A model generated the notes under the pieces. It ran no database searches and was not told the DNA's origin. It saw nothing but the letters and a program-made list of their open reading frames with translations. Below, piece by piece: positions 16,523 to 25,036 of a stretch of DNA of 64,000 bases (its first letter is position 1; each line of letters starts with the position of its first letter). Made by a program: the position numbers and the translations under genes. The DNA is from Streptomyces barkulensis (GTDB lineage: Bacteria; Actinomycetota; Actinomycetes; Streptomycetales; Streptomycetaceae): positions 145,965-209,964 of the forward strand of contig NZ_PGSG01000104.1 of assembly GCF_002843305.1 (NCBI RefSeq), in the 5' to 3' direction.

Positions 16523-18129
16523 CGGTCCTCCCCCAGGGGGCGCCCGCAGCTCTCGCAGAACCGCTCCGGGCGCACCCACGCGGCGCACCGCGGGCAGCGC
16601 ACGGGCGGCTTCTCGCTGTGCCCGGCGCCGGCCTCTCCGGGCGCGCCGTCCCCGGGTGCGCCCGGGGGCGGAGGCTCGCCGCCGCCCGCCCCGGGCGGGG
16701 GCGCGGTGCGGCTGCTTCTGGCTATCAGCGTCCGCAGATGGCCGGGGTCGACGGCGTCGCGGACGCGCACCAGGCCGACGGCGGCGTTCTCCACGGTCAC
16801 CAGCGCGCGCAGCCGGGCCAGGTGCGAGGCGTCGCCCAGCTCGTACGCCAGGCGCACCGCTCGTCCCAGCTCCCGCTCGGCGGAGGGGACGTCGTGCCGG
16901 CCCAGGGCGGCGCAGCCGGCGCGGGTGGCCTCCTCCAGCTCGGTGTAGCGCCGGAAGTGGCGTCCGGCCACGCCGAGATCGGTCGGCGGCGCCTGTCCGA
17001 CCCACCGGACGGTGATCCGCTCCTCGCTCGGCAGCACCACGCCCGCGGCGGCGTCGGCGTCCAGCCCCAGGGAGGCTATCCGTGCCTCCCCGGTCTCGCG
17101 GACGGACGGGTGGCCGGGGTCCACGCGCAGCCTCAGTTCGTACCAGCGGGTCTCCTCGCCCCACGCCCCGGTGGGCAGGAGCGTCCGGTCGCCGTCGCGG
17201 ACGGCGGTGCCGGTCAGGTCCAGCACGGCCGGGTTGACCTGGCGGAAGAGGACGACCGACGCCTGAGGGCCGGTGTGCACGGCCACGGTGAGCCGGGACA
17301 GCCTCCTGCGCGTGGAGGCTCCGACCAGTTCCCGGAAGAGGCGGGTGAGCTGCTCGCCGAGCCCCTCGCCGCCACCGGTGCCCCGGGGGCCGTCGGTGTC
17401 CGGAGGGTCGTCGACGACCGCCTCGACGCGCCCGCGCAGCCGGTCGGCGATCTCCCTGAGCTGCTCGGCGTCCCAGCCCTCGCCGATCCCGAGCGCGTCG
17501 CACTCGAACTCGCCCGCGCAGTCGTCCAGGACGCGCCGCAGCTCCCCGGCCCGGCCGTGCTGGTCCACGCCGTCGGTCAGCAGCAGGGCGTGCCGGAAGG
17601 CGGTGCCGGGGCGCGCGGTGAGCAGTGTGTGGACCAGCGACAGCCAGGAGGAGATACGGGTACCGCCGTGGGCCTCCAGGGTGAGGGCCGCGCGGGCTCC
17701 GTCGGCCCGGGAGGCGGGCGAGGCCGCGACGGTGGCGGGCGAGGCCGGATCGCACCGCGGGTGGACGACGCGGGCCGTGTCCGTGCCCGCGACCAGGGCG
17801 AAGTGGGTGCCGTCCGGGAGCATCTCGATCGCCGCCGCGGCCGCCCTGCGGGCGGCGGCGATCTTCTGCACGGAAGGGTGTCCCATGGAGCCGGAGCAGT
17901 CGATGACGATCACCTCGGAGCGCTCCGGGGGGTGGCGCAGAGCGGTGGCCTCCAGCCCCCGCACCCGGATCCTCACCATCACCTGCACCTCGTGGCCGCC
18001 GCCGGGAGCGCCGCTTCGGCCGGGGACGTACTGCTCGTGGACGGTCTCCACCGTCATGTCCACGCGCGGGCGGCCGGGGACCGTTCCGCCCGCCGCCCCG
18101 GTGGCGGGGTCCCGCACGGCGTCGGTCAT
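16519..18129 (-). CDS. VWA-domain protein with C-terminal zinc ribbon
   Basis: 536 residues. ATG at 18129 overlaps the kinase-gene stop (ATGA). The von Willebrand A domain starts near residue 70 with an intact MIDAS motif (VIVIDCSGSMG) and continues with a Thr in AHGGTRISSW and LLLTDGVDQHG. A beta-rich middle part and a helical part follow. The C-terminus ends in a four-Cys zinc ribbon (CPRCAAW...FCESCGRPLG), echoing the ribbon at the kinase N-terminus. VWA domains bind protein partners through a metal ion, so it is probably the adaptor between kinase, protease and target. Confidence 0.85.
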   Translation of the reverse strand: MTDAVRDPATGAAGGTVPGRPRVDMTVETVHEQYVPGRSGAPGGGHEVQVMVRIRVRGLEATALRHPPERSEVIVIDCSGSMGHPSVQKIAAARRAAAAAIEMLPDGTHFALVAGTDTARVVHPRCDPASPATVAASPASRADGARAALTLEAHGGTRISSWLSLVHTLLTARPGTAFRHALLLTDGVDQHGRAGELRRVLDDCAGEFECDALGIGEGWDAEQLREIADRLRGRVEAVVDDPPDTDGPRGTGGGEGLGEQLTRLFRELVGASTRRRLSRLTVAVHTGPQASVVLFRQVNPAVLDLTGTAVRDGDRTLLPTGAWGEETRWYELRLRVDPGHPSVRETGEARIASLGLDADAAAGVVLPSEERITVRWVGQAPPTDLGVAGRHFRRYTELEEATRAGCAALGRHDVPSAERELGRAVRLAYELGDASHLARLRALVTVENAAVGLVRVRDAVDPGHLRTLIARSSRTAPPPGAGGGEPPPPGAPGDGAPGEAGAGHSEKPPVRCPRCAAWVRPERFCESCGRPLGEDR

Positions 18130-20558
18130 CGGGCCGGCTCCCTGCTCGTCCGGGGGTTCTTCCGGCCGGACGGGCGGACGAACCAGGTGCGGGGGAAGAC
18201 CGCGTTGGAGCAGTCCTCGAGGTGTTCGTGCTGCTCCGGGGTGGTGCCGGGCAGCCGGGCCATATCGTGGAAGGACCACGACAGCAGCGTGCGCAGTCCG
18301 CGCTCGGTGGGCGGCCTGCCCGGGCCTCCGCCGAACAGCTCGCCGGTCAGTTCCGCCAGGCGCGCGCGGTCCTCCGCCCGTCCGCCGTCCTCGTCGTCCG
18401 CACCGCCGCCCGCGCCGCCGGCGACCCGCTGGATCCAGTCCAGCGCCCACTCGCGGATCTCGGCGGTCAGCCGGGTGCGTTCGGGGCCGACGCCCGCGCC
18501 GCCGTCGAGTTCCAGAGCGGGCAGCTCCTCCCGTACGGCGGCCAGGCCGCGCCAGTCGGGCAGGCCGCCGGGCCGGCCCCCGGGCTCCGGCGCCAGCCGG
18601 GCGGCGCGGATGCGCACCGCCGCGATCCGGGCGGCTTCGTAGTGCCGCGAGGTGGGCGTCACCCCGTCGAGCACCTCGGTGGCGCGTTCGCGGTCGCCCC
18701 GGGCCAGATGGACCCGGGCCAGGCCGAAGGCGGCGCTGCCCTGCTGCGGGTTGCGCCGCCACACCGCGTGGTAGAAGCGTTCGGCCCGCTCCGGTTCACC
18801 GCGGTGCTCGGCGCAGTGGCCGAGCGCCAGCTTGGGGGCGTACTCGCCCGGCAGCGCGCCGTACACCTCGGCGAAGTGCCCCTCGGCCCGCTCCACTTCG
18901 CCCCCTGCGAGGTGGAGCAGGCCGCGGTGCCAGGCGATGCGCCAGTCCGGGGCGGGCCGCTCGTCCGGCGTCGCGCCCAGGGCCGCCTCCGCCTCGCGCA
19001 GATGCCGCCGCGCTCCGTCCAGTTCCCTGCCGCGGTCCCTGGTGTGCTCTGGTGGCAGGGCCTCCCGCGCCGCCAGATGGGCCCGGCACAACCGCAGCCG
19101 GACCTCCGCGCTCGTGCCCGGGCCGTCCCCGCCCAGGAACCTCTCCAGCTGCCGTACGACCGCACGTGGACCGGGCGGTTCGGGCATGCGCAGCTGGACC
19201 GCGGCCGGATCGTCGGGGCGCGGCAGCGGGGCGGGCAGTCCGGCGGCGACGGCGGAGGGGGTGGGCCGGCCCGGGCACAGGGCGGGTGCGGTGACGGTAC
19301 GCCGGTAGTCCCTGGCCCGGCGGCCCAGCCAGTTCTCCAGTCCGGGCACGGCGCCGAGGCCGGCGTCCAGGAGGGTGGGGGCGGGCTCGAAGACATCGGA
19401 GGGCCGATTGTGGGGACGTCCCGTCCGCAGCGACAGCAACTCCCTCAGCACTCCCTCCAGTTGGAGGGACATCTCGGCGGCGGAGGAGAAACGGCGCGCG
19501 GGGTCCCGGTCGGTGGCGCGCTCCACCAGCCGGTGGAAGGAGATGTGCCCCAGCCCGGTGCCGGGACCACTTGGAGTGCCGGAGGCGCCGGGGGTACCGG
19601 GGGCGCCGGGGGTACCGTCCACGGCCGCCCCGGCCAGCTCCTCCAGGGTCCGGCCGACGGTGTGGAGGTCGTGCGCGACGGTGGGCCCGCCGCCGGCCCT
19701 CACCTCCGGCGCCGCGTAGTCCGGGGTGATGACGGGGGCGCGGCGGGCGGAGCCGTCCGGCCGCCGCGCGCCGCCCAGGTCGATGAGGACCACGCGGGTG
19801 CCGCGGTGGATGACGTTGGCGGGCTTGATGTCGCAGTGCACCAGGCCCTGTTCGTGCAGTGCCGCCAGGGCGTCCAGGATCTGGCACCCGTAGCGGGCGA
19901 CGTGTTCCAGGGTCAGGGGCTCGTCGGGGCCGAGCGGACGCAGGCCCCGCGCGGTCTCGTCCAGGATCTCCTGGAGGGACTTGCCTCCGACGTACTCCAT
20001 CACGATGTAGTCGGCGTCGATCCCGCCGTCGCCGGGCCGGTGGTGCACGTAGTCGAGGATGCGGACGATGGACTCGTGGCCGACGGCGATCATCTGGTTG
20101 CGTTCCTCCAGCATGCTCTCCCGCGCCTCGTCGTCGTGCGGGTTGAGCACGCCCTTGAGGACGATGGGGCGGTCGCGCAGCCGGGTGTCGGCCGCCAGGT
20201 AGACCCAGCCCAGGCCGCCGTGGGCCAGCGGGCCGCGCACCTCGTAGCGCCCGCCGTCGAGCAGCTCCCCCTCCGCGAGCTGGGGGCGCAGCGAGTAGCG
20301 GGTGCCGCAGCGGGGGCAGTAGCCCTCGTGGCGGGCGGGCATGCCCCGGTAGGGCCTACCGACCGGGTTGCCGCACTTGCCGCAGGGGCGGCCGTCCAGG
20401 GGCGGTACGGGGTCGGTCAGGACGAGGGAGGCCGGGTCGCCGGGCGGCGGCAGCGTGGGCAGGGCCAGCAGCCGGCGGCGCTCGTCGGCCGGTCCGCCGT
20501 GGCCGGTGCCGTGGCCGGTGTGGTGCCCCGGGTGGCCCGCCGCGCCGCGCCCGCTCAC
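18126..20558 (-). CDS. PknG-like serine/threonine kinase with rubredoxin-like ribbon and TPR tail
   Basis: 810 residues. GTG at 20558 overlaps the protease stop. An N-terminal four-Cys ribbon (CGKCGNP...GYCPRCGTRY) precedes a kinase domain with HGGLGWVYLAA, PIVLKGVL (ATP lysine), VHCDIKPANVIH (catalytic loop, HCD replacing HRD), LIDLGGAR (DLG replacing DFG) and TPDYAAPEV. The C-terminal half has TPR-like repeats (for example HFAEVYGALPGEYAPKLALG and AERFYHAVWRRNPQQG). This ribbon-kinase-TPR order is that of mycobacterial PknG, a soluble kinase controlling metabolism. Here the surrounding genes suggest a signalling or stress complex instead. Confidence 0.88.
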   Translation of the reverse strand: MSGRGAAGHPGHHTGHGTGHGGPADERRRLLALPTLPPPGDPASLVLTDPVPPLDGRPCGKCGNPVGRPYRGMPARHEGYCPRCGTRYSLRPQLAEGELLDGGRYEVRGPLAHGGLGWVYLAADTRLRDRPIVLKGVLNPHDDEARESMLEERNQMIAVGHESIVRILDYVHHRPGDGGIDADYIVMEYVGGKSLQEILDETARGLRPLGPDEPLTLEHVARYGCQILDALAALHEQGLVHCDIKPANVIHRGTRVVLIDLGGARRPDGSARRAPVITPDYAAPEVRAGGGPTVAHDLHTVGRTLEELAGAAVDGTPGAPGTPGASGTPSGPGTGLGHISFHRLVERATDRDPARRFSSAAEMSLQLEGVLRELLSLRTGRPHNRPSDVFEPAPTLLDAGLGAVPGLENWLGRRARDYRRTVTAPALCPGRPTPSAVAAGLPAPLPRPDDPAAVQLRMPEPPGPRAVVRQLERFLGGDGPGTSAEVRLRLCRAHLAAREALPPEHTRDRGRELDGARRHLREAEAALGATPDERPAPDWRIAWHRGLLHLAGGEVERAEGHFAEVYGALPGEYAPKLALGHCAEHRGEPERAERFYHAVWRRNPQQGSAAFGLARVHLARGDRERATEVLDGVTPTSRHYEAARIAAVRIRAARLAPEPGGRPGGLPDWRGLAAVREELPALELDGGAGVGPERTRLTAEIREWALDWIQRVAGGAGGGADDEDGGRAEDRARLAELTGELFGGGPGRPPTERGLRTLLSWSFHDMARLPGTTPEQHEHLEDCSNAVFPRTWFVRPSGRKNPRTSREPAR

Positions 20559-22321
20559 CGCCGCTCCCCCTCCGCCTCGCGGGCCCCCGCCTCCGGGCCG
20601 TCCACTTCGGCACCGCCTGTTTCGGCACCGCCCGCCCCGGCGCCCCCCGCCTCCGGCGGCCAGCCCAGCGCACGACGGACCGCGGCCGTGTAACCGGTCA
20701 CCGCCCGCGCCGCGATCTCCGCCTCGAAAGGGCCCGCGTGCAGCGCGTCGTGGGCCGCCCGGTACTCCCGGTCCAGCGCGACGTCCTCGATCCGGCCGTG
20801 CTGGACGGCCAGCCGCCGGTAGGCCCGCAGTTCCCCTCGCAGCTCCGCCCGCCGCCCGTATCCCCGCTCGGCCGCCTCCCACGCGGACTCCACCGCCCGC
20901 TCGGCCCGGTCGGTACGGTGCCGCAGCTCCTCCAGCGCCCCGGGAAGCCGGGACCGGTCCAGGTCGGCGCCGGTGCGGTGGGCGTGCCGCAGCCAGGCCA
21001 GGTCCATGTGCAGCCGGGTCACGGCCGGGCCGGGGTAGTCCACCCCCGACAGCCGCGCCCTGGCGCGGGCCAGGTCCCGCAGGCGCGCGTCGAGCGCCTC
21101 CAGCCGGCCCGCCAGGGCTCCCGTGCGGTGGCGCAGCGCCAGGTCCTCCTCGGCCCGCCGGCCGATCCGGGTGCCGGTCCGGTGGAAGACCAGCAGCAGC
21201 CGGCAACCGCGTTCGGCGAACTCCCCGCACAGCTCCAGCAGCCGGGCCGGGTCGGCGCACTCGTCCACGCCCAGCAGCGCGACGGTCAGCGGCGTGCGCA
21301 ACCCCCGCAGCCGCTCCAGGGCCCGCGCCGGGCCGCTCTCCCTGAGGTTCATGCGCTCGGCGATCCGGACGGCCGCCTTCTCCGGCGCCGCGCCCCGCAC
21401 GTCGACGGCCAGGTCGAGGCTGCCGACCGGGGGCACGGTGGACCCGGGGTCGGTGGAACCCGCGGCCGGAGCGTCCGCCGACAGCTCCCGGTCGGCCAGG
21501 GTCAGGGCGCGCCGCAGGGTGCGGTCGCGGCCGGAGCCGGGCCGGACCTCGGTGACGTAGACCGGGGGTCGCGCCCGGCCCCGGTCCGACAGCCAGGCGG
21601 CGAGCCGCTCCGCGTAGTCCGGCTCGTCCAGCCGCGCGGGCGGGCCGCCCCGGACCACTGAGGGCTCGACGCCCGGCGGGCCCTCGACCCGGTCGTCCAG
21701 TTCGGGCAGGTACTTGAGGACGGTCTCGACGGGGATCATGTGCGCCATCGTCAGCGGCGCGATCCCCCCGGATTCGGCGGACGCGGTGACCGTGACGCCC
21801 AGCACGCCGGGCGGGTCGCCCATGTCCAGCACCGGGCCGCCGCTGAACCCGCGCCGCGGCAGGTGCTCCGGGGCGACGTTGAGCTGTACGCGCTCGCCGA
21901 ACGGCAGGCTCACCGTGGCCGCGAGGGCCGCGCCCCGGGCGTGCCGCACGGAGTCTGCGTAGCCGCACATCTCCACCCGCATGTCCCGCATCGCCGCCCG
22001 CAGCAGCGGCGCGGAGTGGCCGCCGGGCGGCGGACGGTGCACCCGCAGCAGGGCCAGGTCCGCGCGGTCCTCGCCCCGCCGGGGGAACCAGCCGCCGTCG
22101 GCGACGGTGGCCGTGGAACCGGCGGCCCCCTCGATCTCGGGGAACTCCACCAGGACCGGGGAGGTGCCGTCGGGCAGCACATGGGCGCAGGTCAGCACCG
22201 TGTCCCCGCCGAGCAGCACACCCGAGCCGACGACCGCGCGCGTGTCCTGCGAGCGGATGCGCACCAGCCACGGCATCCCGCGCGTCCCCTGTGCGACACC
22301 GTCCCCCGTGCGGTCTCCCAT
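20555..22321 (-). CDS. Trypsin-like serine protease with large C-terminal effector-associated region
   Basis: 588 residues, first gene of the operon. The trypsin-like triad is complete: His47 in TCAHVL, Asp88 in RADLALL and Ser160 in RRGFSGGPV. The start has no signal peptide, so it acts in the cytoplasm. Residues about 220-588 hold an unassigned region with VALLGVDECADPARLLELCGEFAERGCRLLLVF and long helical Arg/Glu-rich stretches. Bacterial cytoplasmic trypsins of this type occur in multi-gene conflict systems described by comparative genomics, often with Trypco proteins. A Trypco2-like gene lies divergently 80 bp away. Confidence 0.83.
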   Translation of the reverse strand: MGDRTGDGVAQGTRGMPWLVRIRSQDTRAVVGSGVLLGGDTVLTCAHVLPDGTSPVLVEFPEIEGAAGSTATVADGGWFPRRGEDRADLALLRVHRPPPGGHSAPLLRAAMRDMRVEMCGYADSVRHARGAALAATVSLPFGERVQLNVAPEHLPRRGFSGGPVLDMGDPPGVLGVTVTASAESGGIAPLTMAHMIPVETVLKYLPELDDRVEGPPGVEPSVVRGGPPARLDEPDYAERLAAWLSDRGRARPPVYVTEVRPGSGRDRTLRRALTLADRELSADAPAAGSTDPGSTVPPVGSLDLAVDVRGAAPEKAAVRIAERMNLRESGPARALERLRGLRTPLTVALLGVDECADPARLLELCGEFAERGCRLLLVFHRTGTRIGRRAEEDLALRHRTGALAGRLEALDARLRDLARARARLSGVDYPGPAVTRLHMDLAWLRHAHRTGADLDRSRLPGALEELRHRTDRAERAVESAWEAAERGYGRRAELRGELRAYRRLAVQHGRIEDVALDREYRAAHDALHAGPFEAEIAARAVTGYTAAVRRALGWPPEAGGAGAGGAETGGAEVDGPEAGAREAEGERR

Positions 22322-22401
22322 GGAGCCGCAGCATACGCCCGGGCCGCGTCTCTCTGTAGTCTCCCGGTGTCAACCGGTGAAACAGGCAGGGGAGTTGGGG
22401 C

Positions 22402-22731
22402 ATGACGGGCTCGGAAGACCGCGGCAGCGGCAACGACAGTGACATCGGTCTGGCCGATGTGATCCGCCAGGTCCGCGCGGACCTGGCGGCCGCGCAGCGC
22501 GAGGGCGACGCCGCCGGCGACGGACCGCGCTTCACCGTGGACAGGGTGTGCCTGGAGATGGCCGTCCAGGTCCGCCGCGAGGGCAGCGGCCGCACCGGCC
22601 TGCGCATCGGCGTCGTCACGGCCGACCTGGGCGGCGGACTCAGCCGGGACACCACGCACCGGGTCCAGGTGGAGCTGACCCCCCACCGCCCGGGCGGCAC
22701 CTATCTGGTGGGCGGGGAGCCCGGCGACTGA
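22402..22731 (+). CDS. Trypco2-like small protein
   Basis: 109 residues. ATG at 22402 has GGGGAG upstream. The pattern IGLADVIRQVRADLAAAQREG, then FTVDRVCLEMAVQVRREG and GLRIGVVTADLGG, then THRVQVELTP fits the trypsin-co-occurring domain 2 (Trypco2) described from genomic co-occurrence with cytoplasmic trypsin-like proteases. It is divergent from the protease operon and shares its 80-bp promoter region. It is presumed to be a regulator or recognition partner of the protease, with no biochemical role known. Family recognition is by eye. Confidence 0.75.
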   Translation: MTGSEDRGSGNDSDIGLADVIRQVRADLAAAQREGDAAGDGPRFTVDRVCLEMAVQVRREGSGRTGLRIGVVTADLGGGLSRDTTHRVQVELTPHRPGGTYLVGGEPGD

Positions 22732-22770
22732 TCCGGCTCTCCCGGCCGTACGCCCCGCTAGGGTTTCCCC

Positions 22771-23262
22771 ATGGCAGCGACGCACCTCGTGATCATCGGC
22801 GACCGGGACGCCCTGAGCTGGGTCGTCACCGCCCGGCGCATGGCCTTCCCCGCCGGCCGTTCCGCCACCCTGGCCGAGGGCGACGAGGTGCTGCTCTACA
22901 CAACGCGCGGCTGCTTCCGCAACCCCACCCGCGACCTCGGCCGGGTCATGGCGAGGGCCCGCGTGGCCGGACCGGTCCGCAGCCTGGACGAACCGGTCCG
23001 GTTCGGCGAGCGCGCCTTCACCGAGGGATGCGACCTGCGCATCGACGGCCTGGCCCCGTACCGCGAGGGCCTGGTGCTGCGCGATCTGGTGCCGCGTCTG
23101 GCCGTCTTCCCCGACCCGGCCTCCTGGAGTGTCCGCCTGCGCCGCACCATCCTGACCCTCCCCGCGCCGGACGCGGAGCTGATCGGCCGCGAACTCGCCG
23201 CCCACCTGCGGCCCTACGTGAACGCCGTGGACGGCTACCGCGCGGCGCGGCGCGGTGCCTGA
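22771..23262 (+). CDS. Conserved hypothetical protein, EVE/PUA-like
   Basis: 163 residues. It begins THLVIIGDRDALSWVVTARRMAFP and continues GDEVLLYTTRGCFRNPTRDLGRVMARARVAGPVRSLD, then FGERAFTEGCDLRIDGLAPYREGLVLRDLV. The order of an N-terminal strand, a GDEVLLY strand and a V/AxVxxPV strand resembles EVE-domain (PUA-like) proteins that read modified bases or RNA, but I cannot confirm it by eye. It lies 40 bp after the Trypco2-like gene and may be co-transcribed. Function unknown. Confidence 0.6.
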   Translation: MAATHLVIIGDRDALSWVVTARRMAFPAGRSATLAEGDEVLLYTTRGCFRNPTRDLGRVMARARVAGPVRSLDEPVRFGERAFTEGCDLRIDGLAPYREGLVLRDLVPRLAVFPDPASWSVRLRRTILTLPAPDAELIGRELAAHLRPYVNAVDGYRAARRGA

Positions 23263-23333
23263 CGCGCCCCCACAACGCGTCGGACACCGCGCCGAACCTC
23301 CCCCGTTCCCCCGTCCCCCGTTCCGCGCGGACG

Positions 23334-23582
23334 TCAGGCGCTGCGCCTGAGTCTGCGCCGCTCCTCCTCCGACAGCCCGCCCCACACCCCGTAGCGCTCG
23401 TCGTTGGCGAGGGCGTACTCCAGGCACTCGATGCGCCCCTCGCACGACTGACAGATCTTCTTGGCGTCCACGGGAGTTCTGCCCGGCTCCGGGAAGAAGG
23501 GCTCGGAGCCGATCTGCGCGCACAGCGCGCGCTCCCACCATCCGGTCAGCTGCCCGACCGGACCGGAGTAATCAATTGCCAT
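23334..23582 (-). CDS. WhiB-family Fe-S transcriptional regulator
   Basis: 82 residues. Four conserved cysteines occur in the WhiB arrangement: Cys in ALCAQ, then CQSCEGRIEC (CxxCxxxxxC). The G[VI]WGG turn follows (RYGVWGGLSEEERRRLRR) with a basic C-terminus for DNA contact. These proteins bind a 4Fe-4S cluster and usually act with a sigma factor. The start at 23582 sits in a locally AT-rich stretch (GGAGTAATCAATTG) that probably includes its promoter. It is encoded alone, so its target genes are unknown. The closest developmental WhiB subtype is not assigned. Confidence 0.92.
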   Translation of the reverse strand: MAIDYSGPVGQLTGWWERALCAQIGSEPFFPEPGRTPVDAKKICQSCEGRIECLEYALANDERYGVWGGLSEEERRRLRRSA

Positions 23583-23712
23583 GCCGGGAAGCCTGCCCGG
23601 CGCCGATCAACGTTTCGTCAACGTCCGATCAACGCGCGCTGACCGGCCCCCGTCGGCTCCCACCCTCCCACCTCCGCACACCCGCGCCCCGGGGTTCGCG
23701 CCACCGGGCGTG

Positions 23713-24309
23713 TCAGCCCGCGGCGCGCGTGTAGGTGAGGATCACCGCGCCGCTGCCGAGGACCGTGTGGTCGGTGAGCGTCCAGGCACGCGGATCGAAG
23801 GAGGCCTTGCGGGAGAACACCGGGATCCCGTCGCCGATGGTCATCGGAGCGATCTTGAGGATCAGCGTGTCGATCTCGGTGTAGAGGGAGCCGGCCAGTT
23901 CGGCGCCGCCGATCAGCCAGATGTCCTTGCCGTCCTGCCGCTTGAGTTCCCGGACGGTGGCCACCGGGTCGTCGGCGACGAGTTCGACGGCCGGGTCCGG
24001 GCTCTCGGTCATGCTCCGGGAGAAGACCAGATGACGCAGGTGGGGGTAGGCGTCGGTGACCCCGGCCGCCAGGCCGATCTCGTAGCTGCGTCTGCCTTCG
24101 AGCACGGTGTCGAAGCGTGTGCCCTCCGCTGTGACGGACAGCGCCTGCCGGGCCTGCGCGGGCAGTGTCTCGGGGTACTCGGCCACCAGATGCCGGATGT
24201 AGTCCTCCGCGAGGGGCCAGAAGCCGTTCGGGCCGGTGGGGTCCGCGCCGCCCGGGCCCGCGATGAAGCCGTCGGGGGTGATGGCGACGTAGTAGACGAG
24301 TCTGCGCAC
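23713..24309 (-). CDS. Dihydrofolate reductase-like protein (RibD C-terminal fold)
   Basis: 198 residues. It opens MRRLVYYVAITPDGFIAGPGGADPTGP, the typical start of actinobacterial RibD-C/DHFR-like proteins. Other motifs are FDTVLEGRRSYEIGL, LVFSRSM and LKRQDGKDIWLIGGAELAGSLYTEIDTLILKIAPMTIGDGIPVF, the NADPH-binding GGxxL element. These proteins are NADPH-dependent reductases of unknown substrate and rarely true folate enzymes. The gene is single and adjoins a stretch of degraded genes at 24500-24930. Confidence 0.85.
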   Translation of the reverse strand: MRRLVYYVAITPDGFIAGPGGADPTGPNGFWPLAEDYIRHLVAEYPETLPAQARQALSVTAEGTRFDTVLEGRRSYEIGLAAGVTDAYPHLRHLVFSRSMTESPDPAVELVADDPVATVRELKRQDGKDIWLIGGAELAGSLYTEIDTLILKIAPMTIGDGIPVFSRKASFDPRAWTLTDHTVLGSGAVILTYTRAAG

Positions 24310-24489
24310 ACTGGTTCCCTTCCATCGGTCCGCTGTCGCGGTGCGGCCCGGGCCGCCGGGTGTGGCGTGCCGGGGTGCGGGGCCGCTCGGTGATCATCGC
24401 ACCGGGCCGGTCGCGCGGGTGCCGTTCCGCCGATTCCCGCGGGCACTCGCACAGCCGACGGCCCGGCCCCGCCCCCGCCCGGCTGGGAC

Positions 24490-24525
24490 GGGCGCCGGTG
24501 GGGGCCGGTGGGGGCCGGTGGGGGC
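24490..24525 (+). repeat. GGGGGCCGGT short tandem repeat
   Basis: Three consecutive copies of a ten-base Gly-coding unit (GGGGGCCGGT) lie just before the toxin-gene fragment, at the edge of a gene scar. They may mark a slippage or joining point. Confidence 0.6.
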
Positions 24526-24660
24526 GTTCGAGGAGGCCGAGGAGTGGCTGGTCGAGTCGCTCGGAATGTGGTGGCCGGACGCGGACGAGGGCAAACTGCT
24601 GGACGCCGCCACCGCTTGGCGGGACTTGTTGACGCGGGCCAGGCGGGGCCACCGGTAGGC
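24520..24660 (+). pseudogene. Fragment of a polymorphic-toxin/T7SS-type N-terminal domain
   Basis: A short frame reads FEEAEEWLVESLGMWWPDADEGKLLDAATAWRDLL. The pattern of a W-P-(E/D)-A-D-E turn followed by KL...AA.AWR is characteristic of the N-terminal helical domain of actinobacterial secreted polymorphic toxins and WXG100-like proteins. Homology ends at about 24625, exactly where the antisense DUF421 fragment begins, and a stop follows at 24658. It lacks a start codon with a ribosome site and any toxin domain, so I call it a remnant. Confidence 0.6.
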
Positions 24661-24928
24661 GGCGGCGTCCAGCGCCGGGCTCCAGCAGATGACGGTGGCG
24701 GCCGGCAGGACGCCGTCCGCGATGGAGCTGCTCTTCCCCACCAGGCCTGGGGCGACCACCGCCTGGCCGACCGGCACCACGAGGAAGACGTCGGTGATCC
24801 CGAGGCCGCCGGCCTCGCGCTGTCCGGCGACGCGCACCATCGCCATCCAGCAGGAAGGTGACCGTGCCCCGCAGGAAGGTCCCCACAAGGGGGACGCCGG
24901 GGGCGAAGAGGGTGTTCCAGTCGGGCAT
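24627..24928 (-). pseudogene. Frameshifted, truncated DUF421 (YetF-like) membrane protein
   Basis: Reading from ATG 24928, one frame gives MPDWNTLFAPGVPLVGTFLR then GTVTFLL. The next frame continues MVRVAGQREAGGLGITDV, then VAPGLVGKSSSIADG and ALDAAAYRWPRLARV. Together they form the N-terminal half of a DUF421/YetF-type inner-membrane protein, broken by a frameshift near 24845. The C-terminal cytoplasmic half is missing at the junction with the toxin fragment. Substitutions inside the membrane helices (V-P, C-W-S-P) also suggest decay. No functional product is expected. Confidence 0.72.
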
Positions 24929-25036
24929 GCACCGAGACAACCACCGCCCTGACGGGAGGCCCGCCTGCGACGCGCGGCGGTCCCGCCCTCCGAGCGGAGG
25001 ACGGGACCGCCCGGCCCGTCGCAGGCGGGCCTCTCG

